A stretch of DNA of 64,000 nucleotides from Stutzerimonas azotifigens DSM 17556. Its GTDB lineage: Bacteria > Pseudomonadota > Gammaproteobacteria > Pseudomonadales > Pseudomonadaceae. Positions 21,834 through 31,319 of the stretch are shown one piece after another (positions within the stretch are counted from its first letter, which is position 1; each line of letters opens with the position of its first letter). The stretch lies in assembly GCF_000425625.1 (NCBI RefSeq), contig NZ_KE384411.1, positions 141,616 through 205,615 on the forward strand, in the 5' to 3' direction. A program made the translations under genes and the position numbers. The notes under the pieces were generated by a model. It had not been told where the DNA came from. It ran no database searches and saw nothing but the letters and a program-made list of their open reading frames with translations.

Positions 21834-22436
21834 CTAGCGTTCTTCCATGCTTGCAGCTCGCGCGTATGGAAGTGCAGTTTCCGATCCGCCGAACGCAGCC
21901 TGTTGGGCATGCTGGCGAACATACTCCGGAAGGCGCTGTTCATGCCAGCCTTCCACCGCGGTGGTGTCCTGTGCCGCCTGACCCGCATCGGCCTCGCCTT
22001 CGCTGTAGCCGGCCAGCATCGCAGGCCCCTGTGCCTGCGGTACGCTGAGCCCGGACGGCGCAGGCTGTGCGGCCTGCTGAGCCATCTGCGGAGCGCTGTC
22101 CGCGCCGCCGTTGTACAGGCGCACACCCGCCAGCACGGCGACCGTGACCGAGGCGGCCACGGCGATCCGGCCCACGTTCTGCCAGACCGAGCGCTTGTGT
22201 TCGGCCGGTTTGACCGGCGCGGCTTCGTCCGCGATGGCGGCGGATACGGCCGCAGCGATGTCCAGGCGCGGTTCGATCAACTCCTTGTGCATGGCGGCAC
22301 GAGCGATCTGGTAGCGCGACCAGGTCGAGCGCAGCTCGGTCTCGCCGCTGTCGGCGAGTACACGGCGCAATTCCAACTCGTCCGCTTCGTTATCCATCAC
22401 TGCGGACAGCGATTCATGCAGGGCTTCACGACTCAT
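21834..22436 (-). CDS. mucA: Anti-sigma factor MucA (RseA)
   Basis: MucA is the membrane anti-sigma factor that holds AlgU; regulated proteolysis frees the sigma factor. The 200-residue protein has the N-terminal AlgU-binding domain (EALHESLSAVMDNEADELELRRVLADS), one transmembrane helix (VGRIAVAASVTVAVLAGVRLY) and a periplasmic tail. ATG 22436 gives the standard N-terminus MSREALHESLS; the longer frame upstream is not conserved. The reading frame is intact, so no mucoidy-type truncation is seen here. Confidence 0.95.
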   Translation of the reverse strand: MSREALHESLSAVMDNEADELELRRVLADSGETELRSTWSRYQIARAAMHKELIEPRLDIAAAVSAAIADEAAPVKPAEHKRSVWQNVGRIAVAASVTVAVLAGVRLYNGGADSAPQMAQQAAQPAPSGLSVPQAQGPAMLAGYSEGEADAGQAAQDTTAVEGWHEQRLPEYVRQHAQQAAFGGSETALPYARAASMEER

Positions 22437-22467
22437 GGCGGTTCCTCTCTTGGCTGACGCCGCTGTC

Positions 22468-23049
22468 TCAGGATTCATGCAACAAGGGTTGCAACGCTTT
22501 ATCGATGGCTTCCCTCGCCCGGAATATCCGGGATCGAACGGTGCCTACCGGACACTGCATCACACTTGCAATGTCTTCATAACTAAGACCATCGAATTCG
22601 CGCAATGTTAGGGCTGTGCGCAAATCTTCCGGTAACTGCTGGATCGTTCGATGAACGGTGCCCTCGATCTCATCCCTTAGCAGTGAGCGTTCCGGTGATT
22701 CGATATCCTTGAGCGCATGATCGCCTTCATAGAACTCGGCATCTTCGGAACTTACATCGTTGTCCGGAGGACGACGCCCCCGCGCCACGAGGTGATTTTT
22801 TGCCGTATTGATCGCAATGCGGTACAGCCATGTATAGAAGGCACTGTCGCCGCGGAAGTTGCTCAGCGCGCGATAGGCCTTGATGAATGCTTCCTGCGCC
22901 ACATCCTGGGCCTCGTGGGAGTCGTGCACGAACCGCACGATCAACCCGAGAATCTTGTGCTGGTATTTCATGACCAGCAGATCAAAAGCCCGCTTATCTC
23001 CCCGCTGCACTCGTTCGACCAGTTGCTGGTCCTGCTCCTGGGTTAGCAT
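22468..23049 (-). CDS. algU: Envelope-stress sigma factor AlgU (RpoE)
   Basis: AlgU is the ECF sigma factor for envelope stress and alginate genes. The 193-residue protein has region 2 (RAFDLLVMKYQHKILGLIVRFV...AQDVAQEAFIKAYRALSNFRGDSAFYTWLYRIAINTAKN) and region 4 (LREFDGLSYEDIASVMQCPVGTVRSRIFRAREAID). ATG 23049 (MLTQEQDQQLVERV) matches the usual N-terminus and length. Two sequences resembling AlgU promoters lie upstream, which fits its known autoregulation. Next genes: mucA, mucB, mucC, mucD. Confidence 0.97.
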   Translation of the reverse strand: MLTQEQDQQLVERVQRGDKRAFDLLVMKYQHKILGLIVRFVHDSHEAQDVAQEAFIKAYRALSNFRGDSAFYTWLYRIAINTAKNHLVARGRRPPDNDVSSEDAEFYEGDHALKDIESPERSLLRDEIEGTVHRTIQQLPEDLRTALTLREFDGLSYEDIASVMQCPVGTVRSRIFRAREAIDKALQPLLHES

Positions 23050-23108
23050 GCACACTCCTCGTTGAAGCCGAAGGGGTGCCGTGCCCACCAGCGAACCGAA
23101 CTGCCAGA

Positions 23109-23135
23109 ATAGACCCGGGCTCTACGCAAAAGTTC
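23109..23135 (-). promoter_or_regulatory. AlgU-type promoter, proximal
   Basis: On the minus strand GAACTT (23130-23135) is followed after exactly 16 bases by TCTAT (23109-23113), matching the AlgU/RpoE pattern GAACTT-N16/17-TCtgA. It lies about 60 bases before algU. Confidence 0.65.
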
Positions 23136-23270
23136 CCCTCCTAGCAAGCCATCCTGCAAAAAACCAATAGATACGAGCGCTCATCACCCTGCCGCCGGCC
23201 TCTCCCTGCACCCACGGTGCTGCCGGGCCGCCTATGTGCATAGCCAGCCTGACTGCTCGGGCAACTGTCT

Positions 23271-23298
23271 ATTGACGGCCCGCATGGAAGAAAAGTTC
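23271..23298 (-). promoter_or_regulatory. AlgU-type promoter, distal
   Basis: A second minus-strand GAACTT (23293-23298) is followed after 17 bases by TCAAT (23271-23275). The rest of the 421-base algU-nadB gap shows no gene; it must also hold the nadB promoter, which I cannot place. Confidence 0.45.
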
Positions 23299-23470
23299 CG
23301 ACGTATGGTAGAGGCGCAGCGCGTTACATTGCCGTCGCCAACGGCCTTTGGCAAAGCCGGTTAGGATACGACGTGTTTCGGTCGCGCACAGCATCGAGCG
23401 TTACCGCCCGTCTATTTAGGCCATACCGACGACCGATATACTAGGCGGCGCCCCTCATCTGGTATCCGAC

Positions 23471-25081
23471 ATGAGCCACTACTACCAACATGACGTGCTG
23501 GTCATCGGCAGCGGCGCTGCCGGCCTCACCCTGGCCCTCACACTGCCCCAGTCGCTGAACATCGCCGTGCTGAGCAAGGGCGACCTGGCCAACGGCTCCA
23601 CCTTCTGGGCCCAGGGCGGCGTCGCCGCCGTGCTGGATGCCGGCGACACCGTGGACTCGCACGTCGCCGACACCCTCGATGCCGGCGCCGGGCTCTGCCG
23701 CGAGGAGGCCGTACGCTTCACCGTGGAGCACAGCCGCGAAGCCATCCAGTGGCTCATCGACCAGGGCGTGCCCTTCACCCGCGACGAGCAGCATCAGGAA
23801 GAGGGCTTCGCCTTCCACCTTACCCGCGAAGGCGGCCACAGCCACCGGCGCATCATCCACGCCGCGGATGCCACCGGCGCGGCGATCTTCAACACCCTGC
23901 TCGCGCGCGCCCGCCAGCGGCCGAACATCGAGCTGCTCGAGCAGCGCGTAGCGGTGGACCTGATCACCGACCGCAAGCTGGGCCGCGACGGCGGGCGCTG
24001 CCTGGGCGCCTACGTGCTCGACCGCCAGACCGGCGAGGTGGATACCTTCCAGGCGCGCTTCGTGGTGCTCGCCACCGGCGGCGCGGCCAAGGCCTACCTC
24101 TACACCAGCAATCCCGACGGCGCCTGCGGCGACGGCATCGCCATGGCCTGGCGCGCCGGCTGCCGGGTCGGCAACCTGGAGTTCAACCAGTTCCACCCCA
24201 CCTGCCTCTACCACCCGCAGGCCAAGAGCTTCCTGGTGACCGAGGCCCTGCGCGGCGAAGGCGCGCTGCTCCGGCTGCCTTCGGGCGAGCGCTTCATGCC
24301 GCGCTTCGATCCGCGTGCCGAACTGGCCCCGCGGGACATCGTCGCGCGCGCCATCGACCACGAGATGAAGCGCCTGGGCGCCGACTGCGTCTACCTGGAC
24401 ATCAGCCACAAGCCGGCCGAGTTCATCAAGGCGCACTTCCCCACCGTCTACGAGCGCTGCCTCGACTTCGGCATCGACATCACCCGCCAGCCGATACCGG
24501 TGGTGCCGGCCGCGCATTACACCTGCGGCGGCGTGCTCGTCGACCAGCGCGGTCGCACCGACCTGCCCGGGCTCTACGCCATCGGCGAGACCAGCTTCAC
24601 CGGCCTGCACGGCGCCAACCGCATGGCCAGCAACTCGCTGCTCGAATGCTTCGTCTATGCCCGCTCGGCGGCCGCCGACATCGTCGCGGGCCTCGCCGAG
24701 ACCCGCGCGCCCGAGCGGCTGCCGGCCTGGGATGCGAGCCAGGTCACCGACTCCGACGAGGACGTGATCATCGCGCACAACTGGGACGAGCTGCGGCGCT
24801 TCATGTGGGACTACGTGGGCATCGTGCGCACCGACAAGCGCCTGATGCGCGCCCAGCACCGCGTGCGCCTGCTGCTGAGCGAGATCGACGAGTTCTACAG
24901 CAACTACCGCGTCAGCCGCGACCTGATCGAGCTGCGCAACCTGGCGCTGGTGGCCGACCTGATGATCCGCTCGGCGATGCAGCGCAAGGAAAGCCGCGGG
25001 CTGCACTACACCCTCGACCACCCCGGCCTGCTGCCGCAGGCGCGCGACACTATTCTGGTGCCGCCCACCTACGCCGACTGA
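23471..25081 (+). CDS. nadB: L-aspartate oxidase
   Basis: NadB oxidises L-aspartate to iminoaspartate, the first step of de novo NAD synthesis. The 536-residue flavoprotein has the FAD-binding [13 protein letters not shown] near residue 11, [21 protein letters not shown], the active-site region [23 protein letters not shown] ([20 protein letters not shown]), [10 protein letters not shown], and the late FAD motif [24 protein letters not shown]. The C-terminal helical domain is complete. It is divergent from algU, as in other pseudomonads. The 3-prime end overlaps the convergent ygfX gene by 32 bases. Confidence 0.97.
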   Translation: MSHYYQHDVLVIGSGAAGLTLALTLPQSLNIAVLSKGDLANGSTFWAQGGVAAVLDAGDTVDSHVADTLDAGAGLCREEAVRFTVEHSREAIQWLIDQGVPFTRDEQHQEEGFAFHLTREGGHSHRRIIHAADATGAAIFNTLLARARQRPNIELLEQRVAVDLITDRKLGRDGGRCLGAYVLDRQTGEVDTFQARFVVLATGGAAKAYLYTSNPDGACGDGIAMAWRAGCRVGNLEFNQFHPTCLYHPQAKSFLVTEALRGEGALLRLPSGERFMPRFDPRAELAPRDIVARAIDHEMKRLGADCVYLDISHKPAEFIKAHFPTVYERCLDFGIDITRQPIPVVPAAHYTCGGVLVDQRGRTDLPGLYAIGETSFTGLHGANRMASNSLLECFVYARSAAADIVAGLAETRAPERLPAWDASQVTDSDEDVIIAHNWDELRRFMWDYVGIVRTDKRLMRAQHRVRLLLSEIDEFYSNYRVSRDLIELRNLALVADLMIRSAMQRKESRGLHYTLDHPGLLPQARDTILVPPTYAD

Positions 25082-25502
25082 ACTTCAGCCGCACGCGCAG
25101 GCGCCGGTGTTCGGCCGGCCCCATCGCATCGAAGGGAATGCACAATCCGCGGCTGCGCCAGGCGCCGGGCAGCCGCACGCGCAGCACCACCGCCAGCGGC
25201 AGGGCCAGGCTGTCGGGGCGCAGCTGCACCGGCTGCCAGCCGTGCGCCCGGCTCCACAGCTGCCAGCCGGTCTCGTCGTGGCGCAACCCGCGCCAGGCCG
25301 CCGCGTCGCTGAGCAGCACGTACCGCGGCAGCGTCCACCACGCATGCACCGCGCACAGCGCCAGCACCAGAAGCTTCCAACCGGCCGGAAGAGCGCTGAG
25401 GGCGGTGGCCAGCACCGCCAGCGCCAGCACGCTCAGGTAGAGCCGCAGCAGCATCCGCGAGGGCTGCCAGCGGCACTCGAAGGTGTCACTTCGGCTGGAC
25501 AC
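25050..25502 (-). CDS. YgfX family membrane protein (CptA-like)
   Basis: A 150-residue protein of the YgfX type. Two closely spaced membrane segments ([24 protein letters not shown] and [17 protein letters not shown]) are followed by a soluble beta-rich domain ([33 protein letters not shown]). In E. coli the equivalent (CptA/YgfX) was described as a toxin acting on FtsZ/MreB, with YgfY/SdhE as the partner, although SdhE's main role is flavinylation. Here it starts inside the sdhE gene (17-base overlap) and its 3-prime end overlaps nadB on the opposite strand. Sequence conservation of this family is low, so the name rests partly on position. Confidence 0.75.
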   Translation of the reverse strand: MSSRSDTFECRWQPSRMLLRLYLSVLALAVLATALSALPAGWKLLVLALCAVHAWWTLPRYVLLSDAAAWRGLRHDETGWQLWSRAHGWQPVQLRPDSLALPLAVVLRVRLPGAWRSRGLCIPFDAMGPAEHRRLRVRLKFSRRRWAAPE

Positions 25503-25740
25503 GGTCGAGAATCATGCGAACCATGCGCAGCAGATCCGCGTCTTCCGGCTCGCTGCGCTCCATGAACCAGCCGAACAGGTCCTGATCCTCGCAGGCGAGC
25601 AGCTTGCGGTAGCGCGCCTGGTCCTCGGCGTCGAGCTGCGGATAGACCTCCTTGACGAAGGGCACCAGCAGCACGTCGAGCTCCAGCATGCCGCGTCGGC
25701 TATGCCAGAAAAGGCGATTGAGTTCGGTTTGATCGGTCAT
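25486..25740 (-). CDS. sdhE: FAD assembly factor SdhE
   Basis: SdhE helps attach FAD covalently to the succinate dehydrogenase flavoprotein. The 84-residue protein has the family motif [17 protein letters not shown] with the conserved RGxxE, then [14 protein letters not shown]. The ATG at 25740 was chosen because it begins just before this motif; the longer frame reaches into non-conserved sequence. It forms a two-gene unit with ygfX and is divergent from ygfZ, whose product also serves iron-sulfur/flavin enzyme assembly. Confidence 0.93.
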   Translation of the reverse strand: MTDQTELNRLFWHSRRGMLELDVLLVPFVKEVYPQLDAEDQARYRKLLACEDQDLFGWFMERSEPEDADLLRMVRMILDRVQPK

Positions 25741-25853
25741 GGATAGCTCCTGTGAGTCGGCGCGCATTATATCGGCCGGTTGCGTGCCCGCCATCGGCTC
25801 GCCAGAGAATCGGCCTCTGCTATGATGGCGCTTCCCTTTCCTGGCGACCGACC

Positions 25854-26804
25854 ATGACCGATACCGCTTTCTTCTGCGCCCTGTCGCACGAGGGTGTCCT
25901 GGCCGTCCGTGGCCCGGATGCCGCCAAGTTCCTACAGGGCCAGCTGACCTGCAACCTCAACTACCTGTCCGCCGAGCGCTCCAGCCTCGGTGCCCGCTGC
26001 ACCCCCAAGGGCCGCATGCAGTCGAGCTTCCGCATCCTCGGCGAGGGCGACGGCTACCTGCTGGCGCTCGCCCGTGAACTGCTCGAGGGGCAGCAGGCGG
26101 ACCTGAAGAAATACGCGGTGTTCTCCAAGTCGGCCATCGGCGACGAGAGCGACCGCTGGGCCCGCTTCGGTCTGGCCGGCGGCGACACGGCGCTGGTCAC
26201 CCTCGGCCTCGACCTGCCGCAGGAACCGGACCGGGTCGCGCGCGCCGGCGAACTGCTCGCGGTACGGCTGTCCGACGGCCGCGCCGAGCTGTGGGCCCCG
26301 GCCGGGCAGGCCGAATCGATTCGCGGCCGGCTGGCCGCACAGCTGAGCGAAGCGCCGCTGGAACGCTGGCTGCTGGCGCAGGTGCGCGCCGGCATCGGCC
26401 AGGTGTTCGGCAGCACGCGCGAGCTGTTCATCCCGCAGATGATCAACCTGCAGGCGCTGGGCGGCGTCAGCTTCAAGAAGGGTTGCTACACCGGCCAGGA
26501 GATCGTGGCGCGCATGCAGTACCTGGGCAAGCTCAAGCGCCGCCTGCATCGCCTGTCGCTGGTCGACGTCGGGCAGACCGCCCTGCCCGCCCCCGGCGTC
26601 GAACTGTTTTCGCCGGTGCACGGATCGAGCGTCGGCGAGGTCGTGCTGGCCGCGCCGGCCGAACAGGGCATCGAGCTGCTCGCCGTGCTGCAGGAAGACG
26701 CCGCAGCCGACGGCCGCATCTACCTCGGCTCGCCCGACGGGCTGCCGCTCACCCCTCTGGATCTGCCGTACACCCTGGATGCCGATAAGGAAATCCAGCG
26801 CTGA
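25854..26804 (+). CDS. ygfZ: YgfZ/GcvT-like folate-binding protein
   Basis: YgfZ is a tetrahydrofolate-binding protein needed for the upkeep of certain Fe-S enzymes, such as MiaB. The 316-residue protein has the hallmark K-G-C-Y-T-G-Q-E motif with its conserved cysteine ([15 protein letters not shown]), an N-terminal GcvT-like fold ([20 protein letters not shown]) and [20 protein letters not shown] 25854 is supported by the usual N-terminus. Divergent from sdhE by 113 bases. Confidence 0.93.
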   Translation: MTDTAFFCALSHEGVLAVRGPDAAKFLQGQLTCNLNYLSAERSSLGARCTPKGRMQSSFRILGEGDGYLLALARELLEGQQADLKKYAVFSKSAIGDESDRWARFGLAGGDTALVTLGLDLPQEPDRVARAGELLAVRLSDGRAELWAPAGQAESIRGRLAAQLSEAPLERWLLAQVRAGIGQVFGSTRELFIPQMINLQALGGVSFKKGCYTGQEIVARMQYLGKLKRRLHRLSLVDVGQTALPAPGVELFSPVHGSSVGEVVLAAPAEQGIELLAVLQEDAAADGRIYLGSPDGLPLTPLDLPYTLDADKEIQR

Positions 26805-26833
26805 ATGACTCAGCCTCATATAAAGGAATCGAC

Positions 26834-27670
26834 ATGAGCACCCTAGCCGACAAAGTCCAACTGGAGCTGACCCAGGCCATCGATCACGACGCGCTGGTGC
26901 TGCCGACGCTGCCGGAAGTGGCCCTGCGCGTACGCGAAGCGGCCGAGGACCCGAACATCAGCATCCCGGCCATCTGCAAGGTGATCGGCAACGATGCGGC
27001 GCTGACCGCGCGCATCATCAAGGTGGTGAACAGCCCACTGCTGCGCACCAACCGCGAGATCAACGACCTGCAGATGGCGGTCTCGCGCCTGGGCATCAAC
27101 TACACCTGCAACCTGGCGACCGGCCTGGCCATGGAACAGATGTTCCAGGCGACCACCGACGTGGTCGATCGCAAGCTGCGCGAAGTGTGGAACAAGAGCG
27201 CCGAGATCGCCGGGATCGCCTATGTGCTGTGCCGCCACTACACCCGCCTGATGCCGGACCAGGCGACGCTCGCCGGGCTGGTGCACCAGATCGGCGTGCT
27301 GCCGATCCTGACCTATGCCGAGGAACACGGCGCGCTGCTGGCCGACTCCATCAGCCTGAACCGCGTGATTGAGAAGATCCATCCGATCATCGGCGAGAAG
27401 ATCCTGCGCACCTGGGACTTCCCCGAGCACATCGCCTGCGTGCCGGCGGCCTACCTGAACTTCACCCGCCACTCGCCCGCCGTCGACTATGTCGACATCG
27501 TCCAGGTGGCGACCCTGCAGTCCTACATCGGCACCGAGCACCCGTTCGCCCGGCTCGACTGGAGCGGCATTCCCGCCTTCGCCAAGCTGGGGCTCGATCC
27601 GAACTCGCAGGCCGAGGACGACGAAGACCTCTCCGCGGCGATGGATGCCGCCATGGGCATGCTCCAGTAA
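26834..27670 (+). CDS. HDOD domain protein
   Basis: A 278-residue protein consisting of one HDOD domain, a metal-independent relative of HD hydrolases used as a signalling output in proteobacteria. It shows LPTLPEVALRVREAAEDPNISIPAICKVIGNDAALTARIIKVVNSPLLR and GLVHQIGVLPILTYAEEH, both typical. No receiver, GGDEF or kinase domain is attached. The gene follows ygfZ by 29 bases with AAAGGA before the ATG, so it may be cotranscribed. What it controls is unknown. Confidence 0.9.
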   Translation: MSTLADKVQLELTQAIDHDALVLPTLPEVALRVREAAEDPNISIPAICKVIGNDAALTARIIKVVNSPLLRTNREINDLQMAVSRLGINYTCNLATGLAMEQMFQATTDVVDRKLREVWNKSAEIAGIAYVLCRHYTRLMPDQATLAGLVHQIGVLPILTYAEEHGALLADSISLNRVIEKIHPIIGEKILRTWDFPEHIACVPAAYLNFTRHSPAVDYVDIVQVATLQSYIGTEHPFARLDWSGIPAFAKLGLDPNSQAEDDEDLSAAMDAAMGMLQ

Positions 27671-27832
27671 CCGCTCCGGCGGGGCCGCCCGGCTCCGCCG
27701 CCTTTCCGCTTCTGCGTCGACCGTTCGACGGCCCGCAGGAACCGCCTTTCTCCGCCGCACGTCCGAACTCATGACGGTCAGCCGCACACGCATGGCGTGC
27801 ACGGCCCATGTTCAACGAGCAGGAGAAAAACA

Positions 27833-28345
27833 ATGATCCGACAATCCAGAGCCTTCCTCGCGGGCGCTCTCGCCCTTTTGTTCGCCTTTGCCAGCAGCCA
27901 GGCGCTGGCCCAGGCGGAAAGCTTCGTCGACGACGCCTCGGCCAAAGGCATGGCGGAAATCGAGACGGCCAGGCTGGCGCTGGAGAAGAGCCAGGCGCAG
28001 GACATCAAGGACTTCGCCAACCGCATGGTCGAGGACCACACCCAGGCCAACCAGACGCTCGCCCAGCTGGCCAGCGAGAAGAACCTGGAGATGTCCGACC
28101 GCGCCATGCTGATGGACAAGGCCAAGGCCATGATCCTGCAGCTGCGCGATGGCGAGAACTTCGACGAGGCCTACGCGAACAACCAGGTGGTCGCCCACGA
28201 GCAGACCATCGAGCTGTACCGCGAATACGTGAAGAGCGGCGAAAACCCCGACCTCAAGCAGTACGCCGAATCGACCCTGCCCAAGCTCGAGGAACACCTG
28301 AAGATGGCCAAGGAGCTGCAGACGAAGTACGCCGGCAAGAACTGA
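27833..28345 (+). CDS. DUF4142 family exported protein
   Basis: A 170-residue exported helical protein of the DUF4142 group (ferritin-like helical bundle by fold prediction in the family). A signal peptide (ending ASSQALA-Q) precedes ESFVDDASAKGMAEIETARLALEKSQAQDIKDFANRMVEDHTQANQTLAQLA, the usual core. ATG 27833 has AGGAG seven bases or so upstream. Function is unknown; the family often responds to envelope or osmotic stress. It lies between the HDOD gene and the convergent ung gene. Confidence 0.88.
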   Translation: MIRQSRAFLAGALALLFAFASSQALAQAESFVDDASAKGMAEIETARLALEKSQAQDIKDFANRMVEDHTQANQTLAQLASEKNLEMSDRAMLMDKAKAMILQLRDGENFDEAYANNQVVAHEQTIELYREYVKSGENPDLKQYAESTLPKLEEHLKMAKELQTKYAGKN

Positions 28346-28394
28346 CGCCGGGGCGGCGGCGTTCGCGTCGCATCTTGGTCCGGCCCGGTCGTGG

Positions 28395-29090
28395 TCAGAC
28401 CGTGGCCGGCAACCTCCAGTCGATGGGCGTCAGGCCGTGCTGCTGGAGGAACTTGTTGGCCCGGCTGAAATGCCCGTTGCCGAGAAAGCCACGGTGCGCC
28501 GACAACGGCGAGGGGTGCGCGGATTTCAGGATCAGATGGCGCGTCCCGTCGATCAGCTTGGCCTTGCTCTGCGCATGCGAGCCCCAGAGCATGAACACCA
28601 GGTGCGGCCGCTCAGCGCTGACCACCTCGATCACCCGGTCGGTGAAACGCTGCCAGCCTGCCTTGGCGTGAGAACCGGCCTGGCCCCGCTCCACCGTCAG
28701 CGAAGTGTTGAGCAGCAGCACGCCCTGGTCCGCCCAGGCCTGCAGATAGCCGTGGGCCGGCATGTCCAGGTTCAGGTCGCGCTTGATTTCCTTGTAGATG
28801 TTCTGCAGCGAGGGCGGCACCGCGACACCCGGCTGCACCGAGAAGCTCAGGCCGTGCGCCTGGCCAGGCCCGTGATAGGGATCCTGCCCGAGAATCACCA
28901 CCTTGACCTTGTCCAGCGGCGTCGAATTGAGCGCGTTGAAGATCAGCGGGCCCGGCGGGAAGATCTGCTTGCCGGCGGTCTTCTCCTGGCGCAGGAAGTC
29001 GCGTAGCGCCTGCATGTAGGGCTGTTCGAATTCGTCGCGCAAGGCCTCCTTCCAGCTGGCCTCGAGCTTGATGCGATCTTCCTGGGTCAT
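28395..29090 (-). CDS. ung: Uracil-DNA glycosylase (family 1)
   Basis: Ung removes uracil from DNA at the start of base-excision repair. The 231-residue protein has the catalytic [18 protein letters not shown] (D70, H73), [21 protein letters not shown] and the C-terminal [13 protein letters not shown] loop that inserts into DNA, all in order and unaltered. Length is normal for family 1. Confidence 0.97.
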   Translation of the reverse strand: MTQEDRIKLEASWKEALRDEFEQPYMQALRDFLRQEKTAGKQIFPPGPLIFNALNSTPLDKVKVVILGQDPYHGPGQAHGLSFSVQPGVAVPPSLQNIYKEIKRDLNLDMPAHGYLQAWADQGVLLLNTSLTVERGQAGSHAKAGWQRFTDRVIEVVSAERPHLVFMLWGSHAQSKAKLIDGTRHLILKSAHPSPLSAHRGFLGNGHFSRANKFLQQHGLTPIDWRLPATV

Positions 29091-29239
29091 GCGATTCCTC
29101 CAAGGTGGCGCTGCACCCTAGATAAGCCGTGCCGCTGCTGTCAATTCGTGCGCCCGCGCGTCTGCGAGCTACGTCGAAAAGGGCCCGACCCGGATCAGCC
29201 ATTGCCCCCGCCGTAGGCTGGGTTATGCGCACATGCATG

Positions 29240-29324
29240 TAGGGTGGGCCGGGCGGCGTTCCGCTTCAGCCCACCAATGGCCTCGTCGACCCAACAGGCA
29301 CCGGTGGGCTGAAGCCCACCCTAG
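29240..29324. repeat. REP-like inverted repeat pair
   Basis: Two copies of a TAGGGTGGGC/GCCCACCCTA type motif face each other (29240-29275 and 29303-29323), the second being the perfect hairpin GGTGGGCTGAAGCCCACC. The same motif occurs at 10675-10692. The right copy runs into the stop codon of the DsbA-like gene and may end transcripts from both sides. Confidence 0.65.
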
Positions 29325-29968
29325 GGTCGGACGACTTGGCCCGAGCGCAGCAGTACCCGCTCCACCGCCTGGCGCAGCGCCGGATGGTCCACCGCTCCAT
29401 GCAGTTGCACGCCATCCTCCAGCGGCTCGCCCGCCCGCCGCACCACCAGGGTCGGCACTGCCGAGATGTTCAGTTGCTCCGCGGTCTGGCGGTCGCTGAA
29501 CACCTCTTCCAGATAGCGCCCGGTGTCGATCGCCTCGGCCAGCGCCTGCGGGTCCAGCCCCTGCTCGCGGCCGAGGTCGAGCAGCACGCTCTCTTCGCCG
29601 ATGTCGCGCCCGTCCTCGAAGAAGGCCGCGAACAGCGCCTCGTGGACCGCCTGGAAGCGCCCGTGGTCGCGGGCGAACGCCGCCAGCTCGAAGGCCATGC
29701 GACTGCGCGGCTGCAGCGGCGGCAGCCGCAGGATCATCCGCCGCAGGTCGGCGAGCGGGTAGACCGCCCGGTCCCAGGTGCTCTGCAGGTAGTCGCCGGC
29801 AGGTTCCAGGGCCGGCATCGGCTCCGGGCGCAACTCGAACGCCGGCCAGCGCACCGCCACGGCATCGCCGAGGTCGGTCTGCAACTGCCTGATCACCGGT
29901 AGTTCGAGATAGCAGAACGGGCATACATAGTCGCTCCACACATCCAGCTGGATCTTCCGCGCCGTCAT
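29321..29968 (-). CDS. DsbA family oxidoreductase (FrnE-like)
   Basis: A 215-residue thioredoxin-fold protein of the cytoplasmic FrnE/DsbA group. The active site is CPFC in DVWSDYVCPFCYLELPVI near residue 20, a helical insertion follows (PLADLRRMILRLPPLQPRSRMAFELAAFARDHGRFQ), and the cis-proline loop is ISAVPTLVV. There is no signal peptide when the ATG at 29968 is used. Such proteins act as disulfide oxidoreductases or isomerases; the natural substrate is unknown. Confidence 0.88.
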   Translation of the reverse strand: MTARKIQLDVWSDYVCPFCYLELPVIRQLQTDLGDAVAVRWPAFELRPEPMPALEPAGDYLQSTWDRAVYPLADLRRMILRLPPLQPRSRMAFELAAFARDHGRFQAVHEALFAAFFEDGRDIGEESVLLDLGREQGLDPQALAEAIDTGRYLEEVFSDRQTAEQLNISAVPTLVVRRAGEPLEDGVQLHGAVDHPALRQAVERVLLRSGQVVRP

Positions 29969-30105
29969 CGCTGCCTCCGCATGAAGTCGGTACGGCAATC
30001 GACCGATTCGCGCCGCGCAAATTCCTGTCGGTTGCGTCAGACAACGGGAACATTGCCGGCGCTGGTCGGGCCAAAGGGCTAATGGACGAGCGAGCAGGTG
30101 CCACC

Positions 30106-30420
30106 ATGAGCAAGATGTTCAAACCGGATGCGGAGCAACCCTATTTCGACGCACCCGAGCACATTCCCCCGGGCAGCGACCACCAGATCCCGCACAGCCA
30201 CCGCTGCCTGTACCAGGGCTACGACATCATCGTGCACCTGGTCGGCTACGAATATGAAAGCCTGGGGCAGACGCTCTGGGCGATGGGCGTCGAGATCGTC
30301 CGCGACCGGCAGATCCTCAGCCCGGTGCAGGTCGACCAGGAACGCCACTACCCGAGCGTGCAACAGGCGGCCGCGCGCGGCGTCGAATGGGGACGACAAC
30401 TGGTCGACCAGCTCGGTTGA
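30106..30420 (+). CDS. Hypothetical protein
   Basis: A 104-residue soluble acidic protein I do not recognise. It is rich in H, Y and Q with the stretch PHSHRCLYQGYDIIVHLVGYEYESLGQTLWAMGVEIVRDRQ. ATG 30106 is chosen over the ATG at 30082 because it keeps the start close to a GCAGG sequence and to the conserved-looking MFKPDAEQPYFDAPEHIPPG; the choice is uncertain. It stands alone between a divergent DsbA-like gene and an enoyl-CoA hydratase gene 58 bases downstream. Confidence 0.7.
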   Translation: MSKMFKPDAEQPYFDAPEHIPPGSDHQIPHSHRCLYQGYDIIVHLVGYEYESLGQTLWAMGVEIVRDRQILSPVQVDQERHYPSVQQAAARGVEWGRQLVDQLG

Positions 30421-30478
30421 CGCTTGTCGCGCACAGACGCTACAGACCGGTCGCATTCGCTGAAGGACGCGCACAACC

Positions 30479-31294
30479 ATGAGCACTGCCATCGAGCCCT
30501 ATCAGTCCGGTGTCTTCGACCTCACCCACAAGCTCACCGTGGAAAAGCACGGGCATACCGCGCTGATCACCATCAACCACCCGCCGGCCAACACCTGGGA
30601 TCGCGAATCCCTGATCGGCCTGCGGCAGGTGATCGAGCACCTGAACCACGACGACGACATCTACGCCCTGGTGATCACCGGCCAGGGCGACAAGTTCTTC
30701 AGCGCCGGGGCCGACCTCAAGCAGTTCGCCGACGGCGACCGCCTGCGCGCGCGCGAGATGGCGCGCCGCTTCGGCGATGCCTTCGAGGCGCTGAGGTATT
30801 TCCGCGGCGTCTCCATCGCCGCGATCAACGGCTACGCCCTGGGCGGCGGGCTGGAGTGCGCGCTGGCCTGCGACCTGCGCATCGCCGAGCGCGCCCAGCT
30901 CGGGCTGCCGGAAGCGGGCGTCGGCCTGCTGCCCTGCGGTGGCGGCACCCAGGCGCTGGCCTGGCTGGTCGGCGAAGGCTGGGCCAAGCGCATGATCCTC
31001 TGCGGTGAACGGCTCAATGCCGAGACGGCGCTGCGCATCGGCCTGGTCGAACAGGTGGTCGAAAGCGGCGAGTCGCGCGGGCACGCGCTGCTGCTGGCGA
31101 CCCGCGTCGCCCGCCAGAGTCCTGTCGCGGTACGCGAGATCAAGCCGCTGATCGATTGCGTGCGCAGCCGCGGCCCAGCGACCCTCGGCGCAGCCGAGCG
31201 CGAAGCCTTTGTCGAGCTGTTCGAATACGAGGACACCCGCGAAGGCGTCAACGCCTTCCTCGAGAAACGCGAGCCGGTCTGGCACAACCGCTGA
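30479..31294 (+). CDS. Enoyl-CoA hydratase/isomerase family protein
   Basis: A 271-residue crotonase-fold enzyme, probably an enoyl-CoA hydratase. The CoA/oxyanion-hole parts are FSAGADLKQFADG and the AINGYALGGGLECALACDLRIA region, and the catalytic glutamate positions fall in GLPEAGVGLLPCGGGTQ, with E at the usual hydratase site. A short N-terminal extension is present. Its partner downstream (25 bases away) is a second, larger crotonase-fold protein of the hydroxyisobutyryl-CoA hydrolase type, suggesting roles in branched-chain amino acid or fatty acid breakdown. Confidence 0.9.
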   Translation: MSTAIEPYQSGVFDLTHKLTVEKHGHTALITINHPPANTWDRESLIGLRQVIEHLNHDDDIYALVITGQGDKFFSAGADLKQFADGDRLRAREMARRFGDAFEALRYFRGVSIAAINGYALGGGLECALACDLRIAERAQLGLPEAGVGLLPCGGGTQALAWLVGEGWAKRMILCGERLNAETALRIGLVEQVVESGESRGHALLLATRVARQSPVAVREIKPLIDCVRSRGPATLGAAEREAFVELFEYEDTREGVNAFLEKREPVWHNR

Positions 31295-31319
31295 CCGCCC
31301 ACCACCGCCGGGACACGTC

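Noticed and set aside
30082..30105. Earlier start for the hypothetical protein at 30106
   Set aside because: Possible, but the added eight residues (MDERAGAT) look unconserved and the spacing to a ribosome site is worse; left open rather than annotated.
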